Source: Haemaphysalis longicornis
Taxonomy: Eukaryota; Arthropoda; Arachnida; Ixodida; Ixodidae
Assembly (NCBI GenBank): GCA_013339765.2
Contig: CM023448.1
Location: 22,954,551-23,018,550, forward strand
Reading direction: 5' to 3'
Length of the DNA stretch: 64,000 nt
Shown here: in pieces, positions 11,693 through 22,689 of the stretch
How positions within the stretch are numbered: the stretch's first letter is position 1
Layout of the letters: each line of letters begins with the position of its first letter
Made by a program: the position numbers and the translations under genes
Notes under the pieces: generated by a model
Told to the model about the DNA's origin: nothing
The model's database searches: none
The model's input: the letters and a program-made list of their open reading frames with translations, nothing else

Positions 11693-11990
11693 ACTCTTAG
11701 GCAAAAAGGACTGAAAGGTCGTCCTCGGTGGCACAACGGCCTTTGCCACAACCATTACTACCTTTGGGGACTAAATGTGAGGGGACGAACGGTTAGTACG
11801 CCACCCGGGTGGTCCATTCCGATACTCCCATGCACAAACTACTGAAACGCAGTTGAAGAAAAAAAAAAAGAACAGCCGCCACCAGCATGGATCGAACCAC
11901 TAACGCCCGCAATTCTACACAAGGAATCCAACGCGCTACCACTAGACCACACCACCAGACATTTTTCCCAACTAAAACAGGTTTATTTAC
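11693..11990 (-). mobile_element. tRNA-bearing interspersed repeat, copy 1
   Basis: On the minus strand, a tRNA-like segment (plus 11886-11970) has an A-box-like TGGTCTAGTGGTAGCGCG and a B box GGTTCGATCC. A T/A-rich stretch follows, then GGGAGTATCGGAATGG and CTAACCGTTCGTCCCC, ending in CCTTTTTGCCTAAGAGTG. The same order occurs on the plus strand at 26185-26456. This is the layout of a tRNA-derived SINE transcribed by RNA polymerase III. Because TGTAAATAAA upstream of the tRNA is also shared, the tRNA may instead be captured within a larger non-autonomous element. The cloverleaf is imperfect, so a functional tRNA gene is unlikely. Confidence 0.55.
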
Positions 11991-12237
11991 ATAATAAATA
12001 TGCAGTGTATAGGGAAGGACACATTACTATACATGCTGCTACATTTTGTTACATTGTTGCCGACGCATTCCAGACCGGCGTGTTACCCTGCTTAAGGGAA
12101 ATCACACTCATACTATATGCAGCGCACATTTACGGAAAAAAAAGGGGTTGTGTTCCGTTGCAACCTGGCCGGTTGCTGGCTTCATAGCCAGTGCAAGCAG
12201 GGGGGTTGCAAGCTGGGTTAGTTGGAAAGACATTCCT

Positions 12238-12361
12238 GGATAAAACCAGCGCGAACTCGGACGAAGACGAAGGAAGTGTACCACAAGGACAGCATTAGGC
12301 CAGCGGTTGTCCTTGTGGTACACTTCCTTCGTATTCGTATGAGTTCGCGCTGGTTTTATCC
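12238..12361. repeat. Near-perfect hairpin, 54-bp arms
   Basis: The left arm 12238-12291 and right arm 12308-12361 are reverse complements with few mismatches (GGATAAAACCAGCGCGAACT against AGTTCGCGCTGGTTTTATCC). They enclose a 16-base loop. Because of the symmetry both strands are open through it. It interrupts or abuts the LINE remnant at 12390-12910. A second hairpin of similar design lies at 34671-34768. Confidence 0.9.
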
Positions 12362-12389
12362 AGTGAAAGCGTTCCATCTCCTTTGTTTT

Positions 12390-12910
12390 AAAAGCTATAC
12401 CGTCGCGCCGAAGCAGCGCGCAAGGGCCTGGCCCAGTTCCATGTCCGAGTCGGGTGCCCTGAGCGCATTGACCGTATACACTCCACCTTGTGGACGAAAC
12501 GCCTCCATGCTGGCTTCGGGGTGGGAGCATACTCCACCGCATCCACTTGCGCTCGCCATAGCGAGTGTAGGCCCAGTGTAATGACGCATTCGCACAGCTG
12601 CGAATGCTCGGTCGGAACGTCCAGGTAGCGGTGACCCGCCTATCCCAGTGGACGCCTAGAAAACACTGTACCTCATCCCAGAAATAACGCGCGGTGTTGC
12701 ATTCTAGGAACACGTGCTCCGCCGTCTCCAGCCTCCCGCATGCACAAGAGGCAGCCCGCACCGCGCGGCACAAAGAATTCCCACCGGACGGACGCTGCGG
12801 GAGATAATACTGAGGTGTACAGCGTGTAGTGCTGTGCACACCGCGACGAATTCATTGCAGCTGGTGTCAGAATTTCTATCCGTGCAAGCGAACGCGACCG
12901 CGCGTTGCTA
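12390..12910 (-). pseudogene. LINE C-terminal fragment with zf-RVT-like Cys/His segment
   Basis: Minus-strand frames include FFVPRGAGCLLC and, after a frameshift, SCACGRLETAEHVFLECNTA followed by RYFWDEVQCFLGVHW. The pattern C-x-C-G-x-x-E-T-x-x-H-x-F-x-x-C followed by W is the zinc-binding segment found after the RT domain in some LINEs (zf-RVT). The rest of the RT is absent. The frame runs into the hairpin at 12238-12361. Confidence is good for LINE origin and low for clade. Confidence 0.6.
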
Positions 12911-12929
12911 ACTGTAGGGACTATTGCTC

Positions 12930-14112
12930 AGTTCGATTCTAAGTACAGCCTCACAACATAGTTTTTTTTTTTTCTCGCAGAGGAGCGCCTACGTAGTCGA
13001 TATAGATGGCTGGGCGATCGGACGACTCATTTGTTTCCGCACAGATTAGCGCAAACTAAGTGTATTCTTAGTGTTCGATACATATTGTTACGGAACAGGT
13101 GGACAATGCCCGGTGTACCACCTTCGACGACGACGAAGGAGTGGTCGGCGTGCAGCCTGTGCGAGCTCAGTGATAGCCGCCATGTAAATATTGTAAAATA
13201 CATCGTCCGCATCTCATGGTTCATGTTCTGCGCCACGTAACAATATGTTAAGTGCTCTAGGTATCGTATGTGAAAGCAGTTGTCTGTATGAGTGTCAGAA
13301 TAGGGAAACAAACCATATTTTCCTGGATCGGCAAAACCGAATTCGACGTTGCTTAGCCTGAATACTTCAAGTTAGCGTTGCTAGACGATCGGGACTGGAG
13401 AATGCAACTGGGTTTTACAGCAGTTGCAGCGTTGTCATAGCTTTGGTGCACATAGAAATTATGTACCGAGTGTGAAATATAACTTCGTCACGCTTAGCTG
13501 TAGCGAGCATTTTTAATTTGTAGTTGTTGTCATCAGCAACTAATGCGTTTTTCTCCTCTGTTAAACATATACATATTCATTACGCTTGGGGATCAACGTT
13601 TGCTATTGTCACTAATATTCGTGTTATTGTTGACGGGCTTGAAATCTTTCATTGGCTGTTATTACCTCGCTCGAATCGTACGCAACACCGCGTATCAACA
13701 TAACCTCACCGAGAGGCGTCTGTCGATGGCGCTTCGCCGCTCCTTGCCATTACGCGCCGCTTGATTAACCGTAGTCTCATATCTTATATTCACATCTATA
13801 TTTTCCCCTGTGGCAGCATGTGAAAGACCCACTGACTTTAGTGAAGTGAGTTTTGGAAATCCAAAGCTGCCCGCAGACACACGCGTGAAATGGCTGCGAC
13901 GAAGCCATTACAGGGGATTAACGACGCAGCAAAGAGACTAAATGCATGCGTTTCGTCTTCCCGTTACTCCTTATAGATCGGCGGGGACGAACAGTTAGTC
14001 CGCATTTGTGCACACGGCACACACACTGCCACAGATACTCCCCTTGAAGATGAACGGTTGCCCGCGAAGACTAACGGCTGTATTTTAGTCCCCATTTTAC
14101 TCCTTTTTGGTA
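12930..14112 (+). repeat. Repeat family C, copy 1 (about 1.0 kb plus an inserted LTR)
   Basis: The block matches the reverse complement of 24610-25592 over its whole length. Examples are TTCGATTCTAAG.ACAGCCTC near 12932, TGGCTGGG.GATCGGACGAC near 13006, GGGGATCAACGTTTGCTATT near 13588, and CTGTATTTTAGTCCC near 14079. The identity is high by eye, with scattered indels. The distal end carries GGGGACTAA motifs and TTTTTGGTAAGAGTGT, resembling the terminus of the tRNA-bearing repeats. No transposase frame is visible, so it is probably a non-autonomous element. This copy is interrupted by a solo LTR. Confidence 0.75.
13086..13242. mobile_element. 157-bp solo LTR (Ty3/Gypsy-like) inside repeat family C
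   Basis: The insert begins TGTTACGGAACAGG and ends CGCCACGTAACA, giving TG...CA ends and short inverted termini TGTTACG/CGTAACA. It is flanked by ATAT on both sides (13082-13085 and 13243-13246). The paralogous copy of family C (near 25436-25450) lacks the insert and reads through as ATACATGCGTTAAG, which defines the empty site. The 4-bp duplication and ends fit a Ty3/Gypsy-type LTR left by LTR-LTR recombination. Strand is not assignable. Confidence 0.8.
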
Positions 14113-14877
14113 AGAGTGTGTACGTACTGCGGCGTCTCACTTCGTCTTCTTCAATGACTTCTGTACCTTCCCTACATAAATAATAAATCACCTGACGCTC
14201 CAACTAGTTTATTAATTTCTCATTTTCGATGGAACGCTTCGCTTCGTTGAATGGCCCAACAAGTAACCTAGTTTCGCAGTAGTGTGACTACGTTGCAACA
14301 ACGCTGCTCCGCCGACCTGGCGTCCAACGTTGCGACCCGCAAGGTCGGTGTAGAGCGTGACAGCTGTCCGTAAAGGGCGCCCAGATGTGTTATTGTTGAA
14401 CACTGGCCACGTGTCTCTGCCTATTGTGACCGGCACTCGTGATTGCTAGTTGTTGACTCGCTGCGACGCATCCCGCCATGAGGTTAACTACGCTCTGCTG
14501 AGGCTGCCGCAACTTAGACCGATATGACCCGTGTGTCAAATTAAACCCACCGCGCGGTTGCTGTTCTCTTATCAGTTGCAAACTCACCACGGACTCCAAT
14601 AAAAGCAATCGGACATTCGTTTCACACTTTTTCCCATGGCGCTGAATTTCCTAGGCGCACGCTTTGACTATACACGGTGATTCCGAGACTGTGAATCTAA
14701 GAACCCCAGTGAACACCACATGCCTGCGCGAGCAGAACGAATGGCACGTGACCCGAAATCTGTAGGCGGCGGAACGGATGTTAGCTCGCTCTGAAAAAAG
14801 AACAGCGTTTCTTTCTGGACATGCGGTGGCGACAGGTGCGATACGGTCGCGATCGGTTCGATATAGATTATGTTTAA
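14113..14877. other. Unassigned sequence
   Basis: Only short frames without motifs are present. No repeat partner was seen in the window. Confidence 0.4.
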
Positions 14878-15774
14878 AAAAGGCAGTGGCTATTTTGCCG
14901 GCAGCCGGCAGATTAGCCTGGGAGAAAAGTTGCCGGCAGTTCCTTCCCATTGGCTGGCCCAGGCCACGTGATTGTTCTGCCGGCACATTTCCACGGGGGC
15001 TATTTTGCCGGCTGCCGGCACATTTTCACAGTTGCTATTTTGCCGGCAGCCGGCACATTAGCCCGGGAGAAAAGTTGCCGGCAATTGCCCGGCAATGCTG
15101 CCCCTGGGCACCAATGCTGCGGCAGCCGGAGATGTCAACTTTAACTTGCTTTAACGTTGGGGACAAGTTTTCGAGCTTTGCCGAGCTTGAGGGGAAAAGG
15201 TTGATTCGGTACTGTTCAGTGGATTACTGTCAGTTATAGAAACGAGTCGTCAAGATTGCGGCGGGCATGTTGACTTTGACTCAGCCCGACGCGAACTTTG
15301 ACACTTTGATTACGGACAAGTGAATGTTCCTGGTGTTTCCTTTGTAGAATTTCAAGCAAAGTCGCACAATAAAGAAATGATCAGCCGAAAAATCAAGATT
15401 GCATGGCTAGAATTCACCACGGTTTATTTCAGTGCTATGAAATTTTAAACACTAACTTCAGTAAAGACATATATATTTCTGCATGGAATTATGCAAAGCA
15501 GGCAGACGTCCAAAAAACATCTAATTTTGCGTTCATATACCAAACACAATCAGACAGATTAAAAGCAGCGACTTATACACAATCACCACACTGCCAAACT
15601 TTAGCTCTCGCCTGCTTGCTGCTACGCACACATCGCAAGTGGCAACAAGCACGTCAAAGTTCGCGTCGGGCTGAGTCAAAGTTCGACATGCCCGCCGCAA
15701 TCTTGCCGACTCGTGTCTATAACTTGACGTAATTCATTGAACAGTACCAACCACTCTTCTCCTCAAGCTCGGCA

Positions 15775-17288
15775 GAGAGAGAGAGAAGTGATTGGATGGA
15801 AGAAAGGAAAGGAAAGTGCACTGGGGATATTATTGAGCTCAGTAGGGAGCTCACCTGCATACAACCCAGTGCGGTGGGGAGGGGAAGAGGGGATAAAAGA
15901 CTTGGGAGGAGGCTAGGGGTGGAATGGAAAAGGTGTGAAAGAGAAAGACAGGAAGAAAGGAGAGAGAGAGAGAGAAAGAGAGAAGAGGGGGGGGGCTTTA
16001 CATAAGCGACAGCGGCACAAGTGTTCGTTGAGTAGCCTCAGCTACAGGCGCTGGGTTAGTCCAGTGGCCTCGAGGAATGCCAGGAGGTGTCGGAACACTT
16101 CACGACGGGAGCTGGCAGGACCCGTCGGGAACAGCAGGTCCTGCAGGTTGTGTCTGGGCCGTCCGAGACGCTGGAGTGCAGCCTGCAGCACTGCTCTGTG
16201 TGCTGCGTGCTCGGGGCAGGACAGGAGCAGGTGCTCCAGCGTCTCGGGTTCGGGGCAGTCGGCACAGGCGGGGGAGGCGCGTCGTCCTTGGTGGTGCAGC
16301 AGGGCCGCCACCTCGCAACAGTTGAGGCGCACCCGGAGCAGCAGGCTCCGGACGTCCCTGGTGAGGCGCCCTGGCAGAACAGGCGGGGCCTGGCCAGAAA
16401 CTACTCGGGAGTCCGGGTGTCTGGTCAGGGCCATTCGGGCCAGGATTTGGCGTGGGGCGTCAAACGCCGTCACGTCCTGGGAGGCGGGGGTACCTGGCTG
16501 ATGGGCACCCTTGGCCAGAGCGTCGGCCGCCTCATTGCCCGGGATGCCCATGTGGGCCGGCAGCCAGTGTAGCTGCACAGTGCAGCCGCGAGAGGCCACC
16601 GCGTGCAGCTTGGCCACCAGAGACCGCTCCACGTGTCCACTGGAGCTGCCCGGTTGGTCATCTGACTGCAGCCGCAGGAGGGCTTGCCGGGAGTCCGTCT
16701 GGGCCTGCCCGCTCGAGCAGCAGGTCCGCAGCCAGGTGCAGGCCGGCCAGCTCCGCGGTGGTGGACGAGCGGGAAGGGCAGGCGGCACACCCGGCTGGCG
16801 CCAAGTGCCGGGCAGTGCAGGCGGCTGCCGCATTGCCCGTGCGGGGGAGCACCGACCCATCCGTGAAGACGTGGAGGCTGGCGTTGTTCTCCAGCAGGGC
16901 AGCCACCTCCTGATAGATGGCCCGGTGCGGAGTGGCCCTCTTGCTGCGCACCCCAGGCAGCTTGGTGTTGATGTCTAGGGCCTCTCCTGTGCCGGGCGGT
17001 GGAGGCTCCAGAGGGGGTCGCTGCGGCACCAGGATGTCCTCCTCATAGATGAGCAGCAGCATGCCCATCTGTGAGTTTGGACGGGCACGGAACCAATGCA
17101 GCAGGGCGACCCCGTCCGGGCTTTTTTGCAGGCGGTCAATGTGACGCAGGCCTGCCTGGAAGGCCCGTAGCTCGATTGGCCAAGTGGCTGCCTCGGTGTA
17201 CGTGGCCGCCACAGGAGATCGGTGTGGGGAGGCCCAGGCAGAGCCGGATGGCCCGGCGTTGGTCGAGCTCAAGCGCCTTCCACCGCAG
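15775..17288 (-). mobile_element. 5'-truncated RNase H-type LINE nested in the fold-back element
   Basis: The minus-strand element starts abruptly at about 17288 inside the region after the RT domain and ends in GA-rich DNA (plus 15775-15990). That corresponds to a CT-rich 3' end on its own strand. Its position inside the right arm shows that it inserted after the fold-back element was in place. About 40 bp of the arm appear lost at the junction, judging from the intact left arm. Confidence 0.8.
16042..17275 (-). pseudogene. LINE ORF2 C-terminus: RNase H and zinc-knuckle
   Basis: The minus strand reads LDQRRAIRLCLGLPTP and EAATWPIELRAFQAGLRHID. The RNase H domain shows the catalytic-type residues in order: HVFTDGSVLP (D), TTAELAGLHLA (E), QTDSRQALLR (D) and LHWLPAHMGIPGNEAADALA (H and final D). 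A frameshift near 16700-16740 separates the E and the second D. The end has CADCPEPETLEHLLLSCPEH, a Cys/His knuckle, and stops at 16042. RNase H would remove the RNA strand during retrotransposition. GC-rich codon use differs from the other LINEs in the window. Confidence 0.8.
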
Positions 17289-17555
17289 TTGAAGTTGACA
17301 TCTCAAGCTGCCGCAGCATTGGCGCCCAGGGGCAGCATTGCCGGGGAATTGTTGGCAACTTTTCTCCCGGGCTAATGTGCCGGCTGCCGGCAAAATAGCA
17401 ACTGTGAAAATGCGCCGGCAGCCGGCAAAATAGCCCCCGCGGAAATATGCCGGCAGAATAATCACGTGGTCTGGGCCAGCCAATGGGAAGGAACTGCCGG
17501 CAACTTTTCTCCCAGGCTAATCTGCCGGCTGCCGGCAAAATAGCCACTGCCTTTA

Positions 17556-17817
17556 AAAAATGAAGGGAGTAAGGTAGCGAAGCTTTACGCAACCTTCACG
17601 ACCATCACGAAGCTTTAAGTCCATGATTTCAGCCGATTTCCTCCCTCTTCGGTGCCGCAACGACCTTTTACTCTATCATTGTTTATATAAGTGTGAGCTT
17701 CTTTCATTTTTTGGAAGTGCTAATCATTCGGCATCGCCTTGGAGGGGCGTCTTTCTCGTTCCGAGCAAGTGTTGCCCCGATTACGGCGAACGCTGGAGTT
17801 CTTTTTTTTTTTTTAAA
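17556..17817. other. Spacer, no recognised feature
   Basis: A T-run at 17803-17815 immediately precedes the LINE that begins near 17818. Confidence 0.4.
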
Positions 17818-17859
17818 CTGGCGCTTCTGCCAGGCTCCAGAATTACAAATCCTTCTCCA

Positions 17860-18480
17860 ACAAGGAGGAAGACACAGCCGTGGCATCATCCAAATAAAAA
17901 CCGGCTGTCACCACCCTCGTTAGGCGCAACCTCACGGCCATTCGCCACGAGACCGGCGCGGACACAGCGTCGGCGGCGCACGTTCTCGTAGAGTTAATTC
18001 CAACCCGAAAAAAGAACTGCGGTAGCATGTTTGTCCTAAACGTATATAGCCCGCCCAAGAACAAGTCCAAATTCACCAACCTCCTAAGGAAAACTCTCGA
18101 AATCTCCCGTGGCCACGCTTTACTTATTGTAGGCTACTTCAATGCCCACCATACCGAGTGGGGATACAAACGGGATACCGTTAAGGGTCGTAGCCTTTGG
18201 CTAGACGCCCAACAAGAAGGTCTCAGCCTTGTTACAGACCCATTGTACCAAAACCCGAATCGGCAATAGTGTGAGTGGAGACACGACGCCTGACCTATGC
18301 TTCACTAAAAACATGCGGAGAGAGGCCACGTGGTTTAACACGCAAGAAAATCTTGGTAGCGACCATTACATCGTAGCCATCACAAGCGTCTTCGGTGGCG
18401 TTACGCATAAATCTGGAAAAACGCTTCGACTGGTCGACTGGGACGCGTTTCGAAAAATTCGTGCAGCAGAACGAGCTTCC
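17860..18480 (+). pseudogene. LINE AP-endonuclease domain (partial)
   Basis: This domain would nick the target DNA to prime reverse transcription. The N-terminal catalytic part is lost. Visible are TTLVRRNLTAIRHETG, FVLNVYSPPKNKSKF, LLIVGYFNAHHTEWG (the GDFN-type motif, here GYFN, with the Asn kept and Asp replaced by Tyr), DTTPDLCFTKN and ENLGSDHYIV, containing the conserved SDH. A frameshift separates the GYFN and SDH halves near 18255. Loss of the first part and the Asp-to-Tyr change mean it cannot be active. Confidence 0.8.
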
Positions 18481-20400
18481 CACTCTGACTAAAAATTTCG
18501 ACTCGGGAGCGGCAGAGATAGTCGATATTGAGGCATGGGCTGAGCAACTACGTCGAGATGCTGACACAGCTCCCAAAAAGTATACCCGCAGAGGCAGGCC
18601 TGTTTCAAGCAGACGCACGGCTTCTTCACATGGGGGAAAGCCAAGAACAGTCTACGAAAATCGACTCAGCAAATATAAACTAAATCGCAACCTGCGTCGT
18701 CGGCTTGCCCGACTTGACAGGGAAATCGAAGACTATACTCAGCAACTCTTGCGACAAAATTGGCACGCGGCTTGTGATCGCATGGAGAAAGAGATCGGGA
18801 TGGCTAAGACATGGCGGATCATGCGTTGTCTAATAGACCCTGACAAAAGTAAGACCACGCAACGACACAATCTAAATGTTGTCCTCCACAAATTTAACGG
18901 AACCAACAAACAGCTTCTCCAGGCCCTTCAGGATCTTTACATTCCCCTTCGGCTACCGAAACGCTCCCCCCTTACTCGGGCAGTGATAACGCCTTCCCTC
19001 GACAGTCCCATCACCTTAAGCGAGGTACGGGATGCCGTTGCGGCCCTCCGGATCGGCTCAGCGCCCGGCCGGACGGCTTAACAAATAAGATACTCCGCAA
19101 CCTAGATGACGACTCCATCGAGACTCTCACGCGCTACTTTAACGTGTGTTGGGACGCGGGCCACATTCCCGCTCAATGGAAAACGGCCAACGTAACCACC
19201 ATCCCTAAACCCGGAAAAAAGCTCCAAATTGAAAACCTTCGTCCAATTTCCCTCACCTCTTGTGTAGGAAAACTTCTGGAGCATGTAATCCTAAACAGGA
19301 TCAACGCCTACATGGAAAAAAATTCTTTATACCCACACACCATGATTGGCTTCCGCCCCAAACTCTCGACACAGGATGTGATGCTTCGACTGAAACACGA
19401 CGTTATTGACGGAGCGCGCTCCTCGTCAACAGATACTCGTGCCGTCCTCGGGCTCGACCTCGTTAAAGCCTTCGATAACGTCAAACATTCGGCCATCCTA
19501 GAGAATCTCAACAGCCGGGGGATCGGAAGAAGGGTGTACAACTACATTCGCAACTTCCTCACCGATCGAACAGCAACTATCACTATTGGCGGACTTAAAT
19601 CAGACAAAATTCACCTAGGCAGTAGGGGAACCCCTCAGGGTTCGGTTCTTTCCCCCTTCCTTTTCAACGTTGCAATGATCGGTCTGCCCAATCTCCTCAA
19701 TAGCATAGAAGAGCTCCAGCATAGTCTTTACGCCGACGATGTAACACTGTGGGTGTGCGGCGGTAGTGACGGTCACATTGAGGACACTCTCCAGCAAGCC
19801 ATAAACACAGTCGAAAAATACGTTACACCCCGGGGCCTCAGCTGCTCACCCGAAAAATCAGAGCTTCTTATCTACCGTCCCACCAGTAGAGGGAGGAAAT
19901 CTACTTCCACTCCCCCTTCAATCCAACTTTTTGCCGCCAGTTCGCACCGCATTCCCATCGTCTCGAGTATTCGCGTTCTTGGGCTTCGAATACAAGCGAA
20001 TGGACGCAATTCCGAATCGTTGCCAGCGCTCGAAAAAGTTGTGCACCAAACAACCAGGCTAATATCCAGGATAGCTGGTCGCAACCACGGAATGAAAGAA
20101 GCCAACCTCCTACGCCTCGTGCAGGCCTTTGTAATAAGTCGGGTGACGTACGCCACTCCGTACCTCCGGCTACAGCGGGTAGAGGCAATTAAAATAGACG
20201 CTCTCCTCCGCAGAGCCTACAAGCGGGCCATCGGTCTCCCACTAAACACGTCCACCGAGCGATTTGAGGCCCTGGGCCTGACAAATAGTCTGGACGAACT
20301 GATCGAGGCTCAACGGCTAGGGCAACTCGTACGGCTGACCTACAGCACAACGGGGCGCCACATACTCGACTCGCTGGGTATAGCTCACCCCCACAGTGCG
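18395..20400 (+). pseudogene. LINE reverse transcriptase
   Basis: A linker (RFEKFVQQNELPTLTKNF onward) precedes the RT. After a one-base deletion near 19070 the core reads IPKPGKKLQIENLRPISLTS, MIGFRPKLSTQDVM, VLGLDLVKAFDNVKHS (motif A, Asp kept), SRGTPQGSVLSPFLF (motif B) and HSLYADDVTLWV (motif C, YADD). It then continues through SCSPEKSELLIYRP and IRVLGLRIQANGRNSES into the thumb (GMKEANLLRLVQAFVISRVT). The core itself is open and has intact catalytic Asp residues; only the upstream and downstream frames are broken. Confidence 0.9.
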
Positions 20401-20429
20401 CCTACTAGTGTCGCGATCCCGTCAACAAT

Positions 20430-21334
20430 ACAGGAAAATATTCAGGTCTCTCCGCTCCCGCGTAATATGCATCCTACACATAACAGGGGGCGGCGAGAGG
20501 CCAGAGCCCGTGCCCTGCAAAGACGCTTTGCGAAAGTGGAGAACGTTGCCTATGCGGACGCGGCTGATTACGCTGGTCGCGAGGCAATGGCCATAGCGGT
20601 GGTCAACAATCAGGGCAACACCATCGCCTCCTGCTCTATCCGAGCGAGAGACTCGGTGGTTGGAGAAGAGGTAGCCATTGCTTTAGCCATGGTTGCCTCC
20701 ACAAAAATCAAGACAATCATCAGCGACTCCCAAATCAGCAATTCTAAATTTCTCACGAGGACACATATCAAGGGAGGCGTCCGCAATCCTCATTTCTGGT
20801 CTCCACCTCGAAAACCGGACAGGCAAGATCAACTTAATTTGGACCCCCGCCCACTCCGGCCTTGCAGGGAACGAGTCTGCGCACGAAGCCGCTCGAGGCT
20901 TTACCGACCGAGCGGACGGCCCTTCCGATGCGGAACTCGTCCCAATGTCAGGCAGGGACAGGCTGTTATGGTACAGTGATATCATCGGTCATTACCGTTT
21001 AGGCCGGGCCCGCTTCCCACCCGCGCACCCATCCCTCAGTAAACGGCATTCGGTGGTCTGGCGACTGCTACAGACCCACTCGTACCCAAATCCCCTAGTG
21101 TATAGCTATTGCTACCCAGGGCGCTACTCCCCCCAGTGTCATAGATGTCAGGAACGAGCGGACCTGGCGCACATGCTATGGCAGTGTCCGCAGGCGATCA
21201 CAAATGGCCGCACAATCACTAACAGTGAGCAGTGGGAGACCGTGCTGCTCAGCTCCAGCCCGGAAGATCAACTCTGGGCCGTCCAGCTGGCTGAGGACGC
21301 TTCCAGAGCCCAAGGGCTCACGGCCGACGACTAA
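20430..21334 (+). pseudogene. LINE RNase H and C-terminal Cys/His knuckle
   Basis: VAYADAADYAG (first Asp), VVGEEVAIALAM (Glu) and TIISDSQISN (second Asp) lie in one frame. After a frameshift near 20800, INLIWTPAHSGLAGNESAHE gives the final His block in another. Then come RDRLLWYSDIIGHYRLGRAR and CHRCQERADLAHMLWQCPQ (C-x-x-C...H...C). WETVLLSSSPEDQLWAVQLA leads to the stop at 21334. The same C-terminal layout is seen at 31772-32150, 44160-44354 and 61250-61455. Confidence 0.85.
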
Positions 21335-21380
21335 GCTACACAGCTGGCAAATTGAATAAAGTTTACTCTCTCTCTCTGAT

Positions 21381-22636
21381 CAAACCTGGCCAATCGTGGC
21401 TAATCTTCCTTGCTGGGTATGCTTGGCTTCACAAACGTGTTTCGGGGGCGCTGGGCGGTCGCCGCGACGCATGCGCAAACGAGTGCTCGGCATTTTCTTG
21501 GTTTGTTAACTGCCGGGCGGTCGCCGCGAGGCCCGCGCTCACGTGCGTATGCTCGGCAATTTCTTGGATTCAACTGCGGACACAAAAAACCAGAATTTGC
21601 TAAACAGCGTCTCCGTTAAAAACGTTATCGCAACACGGGCACGCGAAATCACACAATGACGCACCTCGGCCCAACGTATTACATTTGAGCGGAGAATAAA
21701 TGAAGAGAGCGAGAAAAATATGATGTATATTAGGGAACCTTTCACAGCGGAAAAGCGAAGCTTTAGTACATACCCAGCTTTCTCGCTCAAAATTACAACC
21801 TCTCGGGAACCTAGCAAAACCACTGTAGGAAAATGATATTTGGCATAAAGCTAGAAGCCAACGTGAAGATTAAAAGGCTAAAAGAACATTTCAGGTTTGT
21901 GACTATTTGTTTGTGTAATTCGCTGTCAAATCTAACTCCCCATGCATTTCAATGGGATAGTTCCCATGGCTCAAGAACCCAGCCGCGCAACGTGCGCGAC
22001 TTGAAACTCTGCACAAAGCAAATATTCACCCCAAATATTAGCTGTGCAAAAGAACTTTTCATTTTGCTGAAACATTGCAGAGTAATCACTGTTAAAAGGA
22101 CTGCCATGAGCGGGAAAGCTGCACATGATGTGGTCATAATTTGAGCAACTGCGATAAATTAGAAATTATTTTCACATATTGTAAAGTGGGTTTAGGGTGG
22201 TTTAGTTGGGAGAATCACGAGTTGGACCAGGCGGAGAATGTTTCCTCAGCTTAACGTAGATTAAGCTACGTTTAATGCTGACGTTGACTTCGCATCCACC
22301 ACTCGCCGCGAAGGAGACGGCGGCCTCTTGAATGCATATGACGACGATTACTAGCCCCGCAACTATGCAAATAAACAATGATGCTGAACATTAACTGCGT
22401 GTCCGGCAATGCTCACCTACAACCGCTTGGCCAATTAAGTCTTGCGCGTGAGCGAAAGCTTCCCCGACTTTTCCCACGCCCGTACACAAAGACGGGGGTA
22501 GCCGCCTTAACGGAGGGCGCGTCGTCACGAAAGCGTGAAAGTAGATAAAAAACTTAACAGACAATAGCTTTCACGGGCTACTTAGCATCATGGTATGCCT
22601 GTATGTACATGTGTGCCTCGATTCAGCCATACGGCC
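21381..22636. other. Unassigned sequence with a diverged tandem duplication
   Basis: Two neighbouring blocks beginning GGGCGGTCGCCGCGA (about 21454 and 21520) and ending in CTCGGCA.TTTCTTGG form a diverged tandem pair of about 66 bp. A related block lies near 8571. The rest has no recognised gene. Confidence 0.45.
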
Positions 22637-22687
22637 ATTGAATGAATGAATGAATGAATGAATGAATGAATGAATGAATGAATGAAT
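22637..22687. repeat. (AATG)n microsatellite
   Basis: About 12 tandem GAATGAAT-type units are followed by TTTATTTGTTTATTTAG. It forms the 3' tail of the adjoining minus-strand LINE remnant. Confidence 0.9.
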
Positions 22688-22689
22688 TT

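Larger units (their letters stand above)
14878..17555. mobile_element. Fold-back element with about 420-bp inverted arms, split by a LINE
   Basis: The left arm (14878-15303) is the reverse complement of 17555-17289 followed by 15774-15652. Both outer ends read AAAGGCAGTGGCTATTTTGC inward and lie beside A/T-rich TTTAAA-like flanks. Each arm contains subterminal copies of TGCCGGCAGCCGGCA and a repeated block ending GGGAGAAAAGTTGCCGGC. The central loop (15304-15651) is about 350 bp and noncoding. The right arm is interrupted between 15774 and 17289 by a minus-strand LINE. It is a non-autonomous DNA element of fold-back type; its superfamily is unknown because no transposase is present. Confidence 0.85.
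17818..21380 (+). mobile_element. Long RNase H-type (I/R1-like) LINE, 5' truncated
   Basis: It spans 3.56 kb from within the AP endonuclease domain to a 3' end with AATAAA (21355-21360) and a CT array (21366-21377). Domain order is endonuclease, RT, RNase H and Cys/His knuckle, typical of the I/R1 assemblage. At least four single-base frameshifts (about 18255, 18450, 19070 and 20800) and a stop near 17900 inactivate it. No target-site duplication was fixed because the 5' boundary is vague. Confidence 0.85.

Noticed and set aside
15935..16913. Long plus-strand frames opposite the LINE at 15.8-17.3 kb
   Set aside because: They are antisense shadows of a GC-rich minus-strand RNase H coding region.
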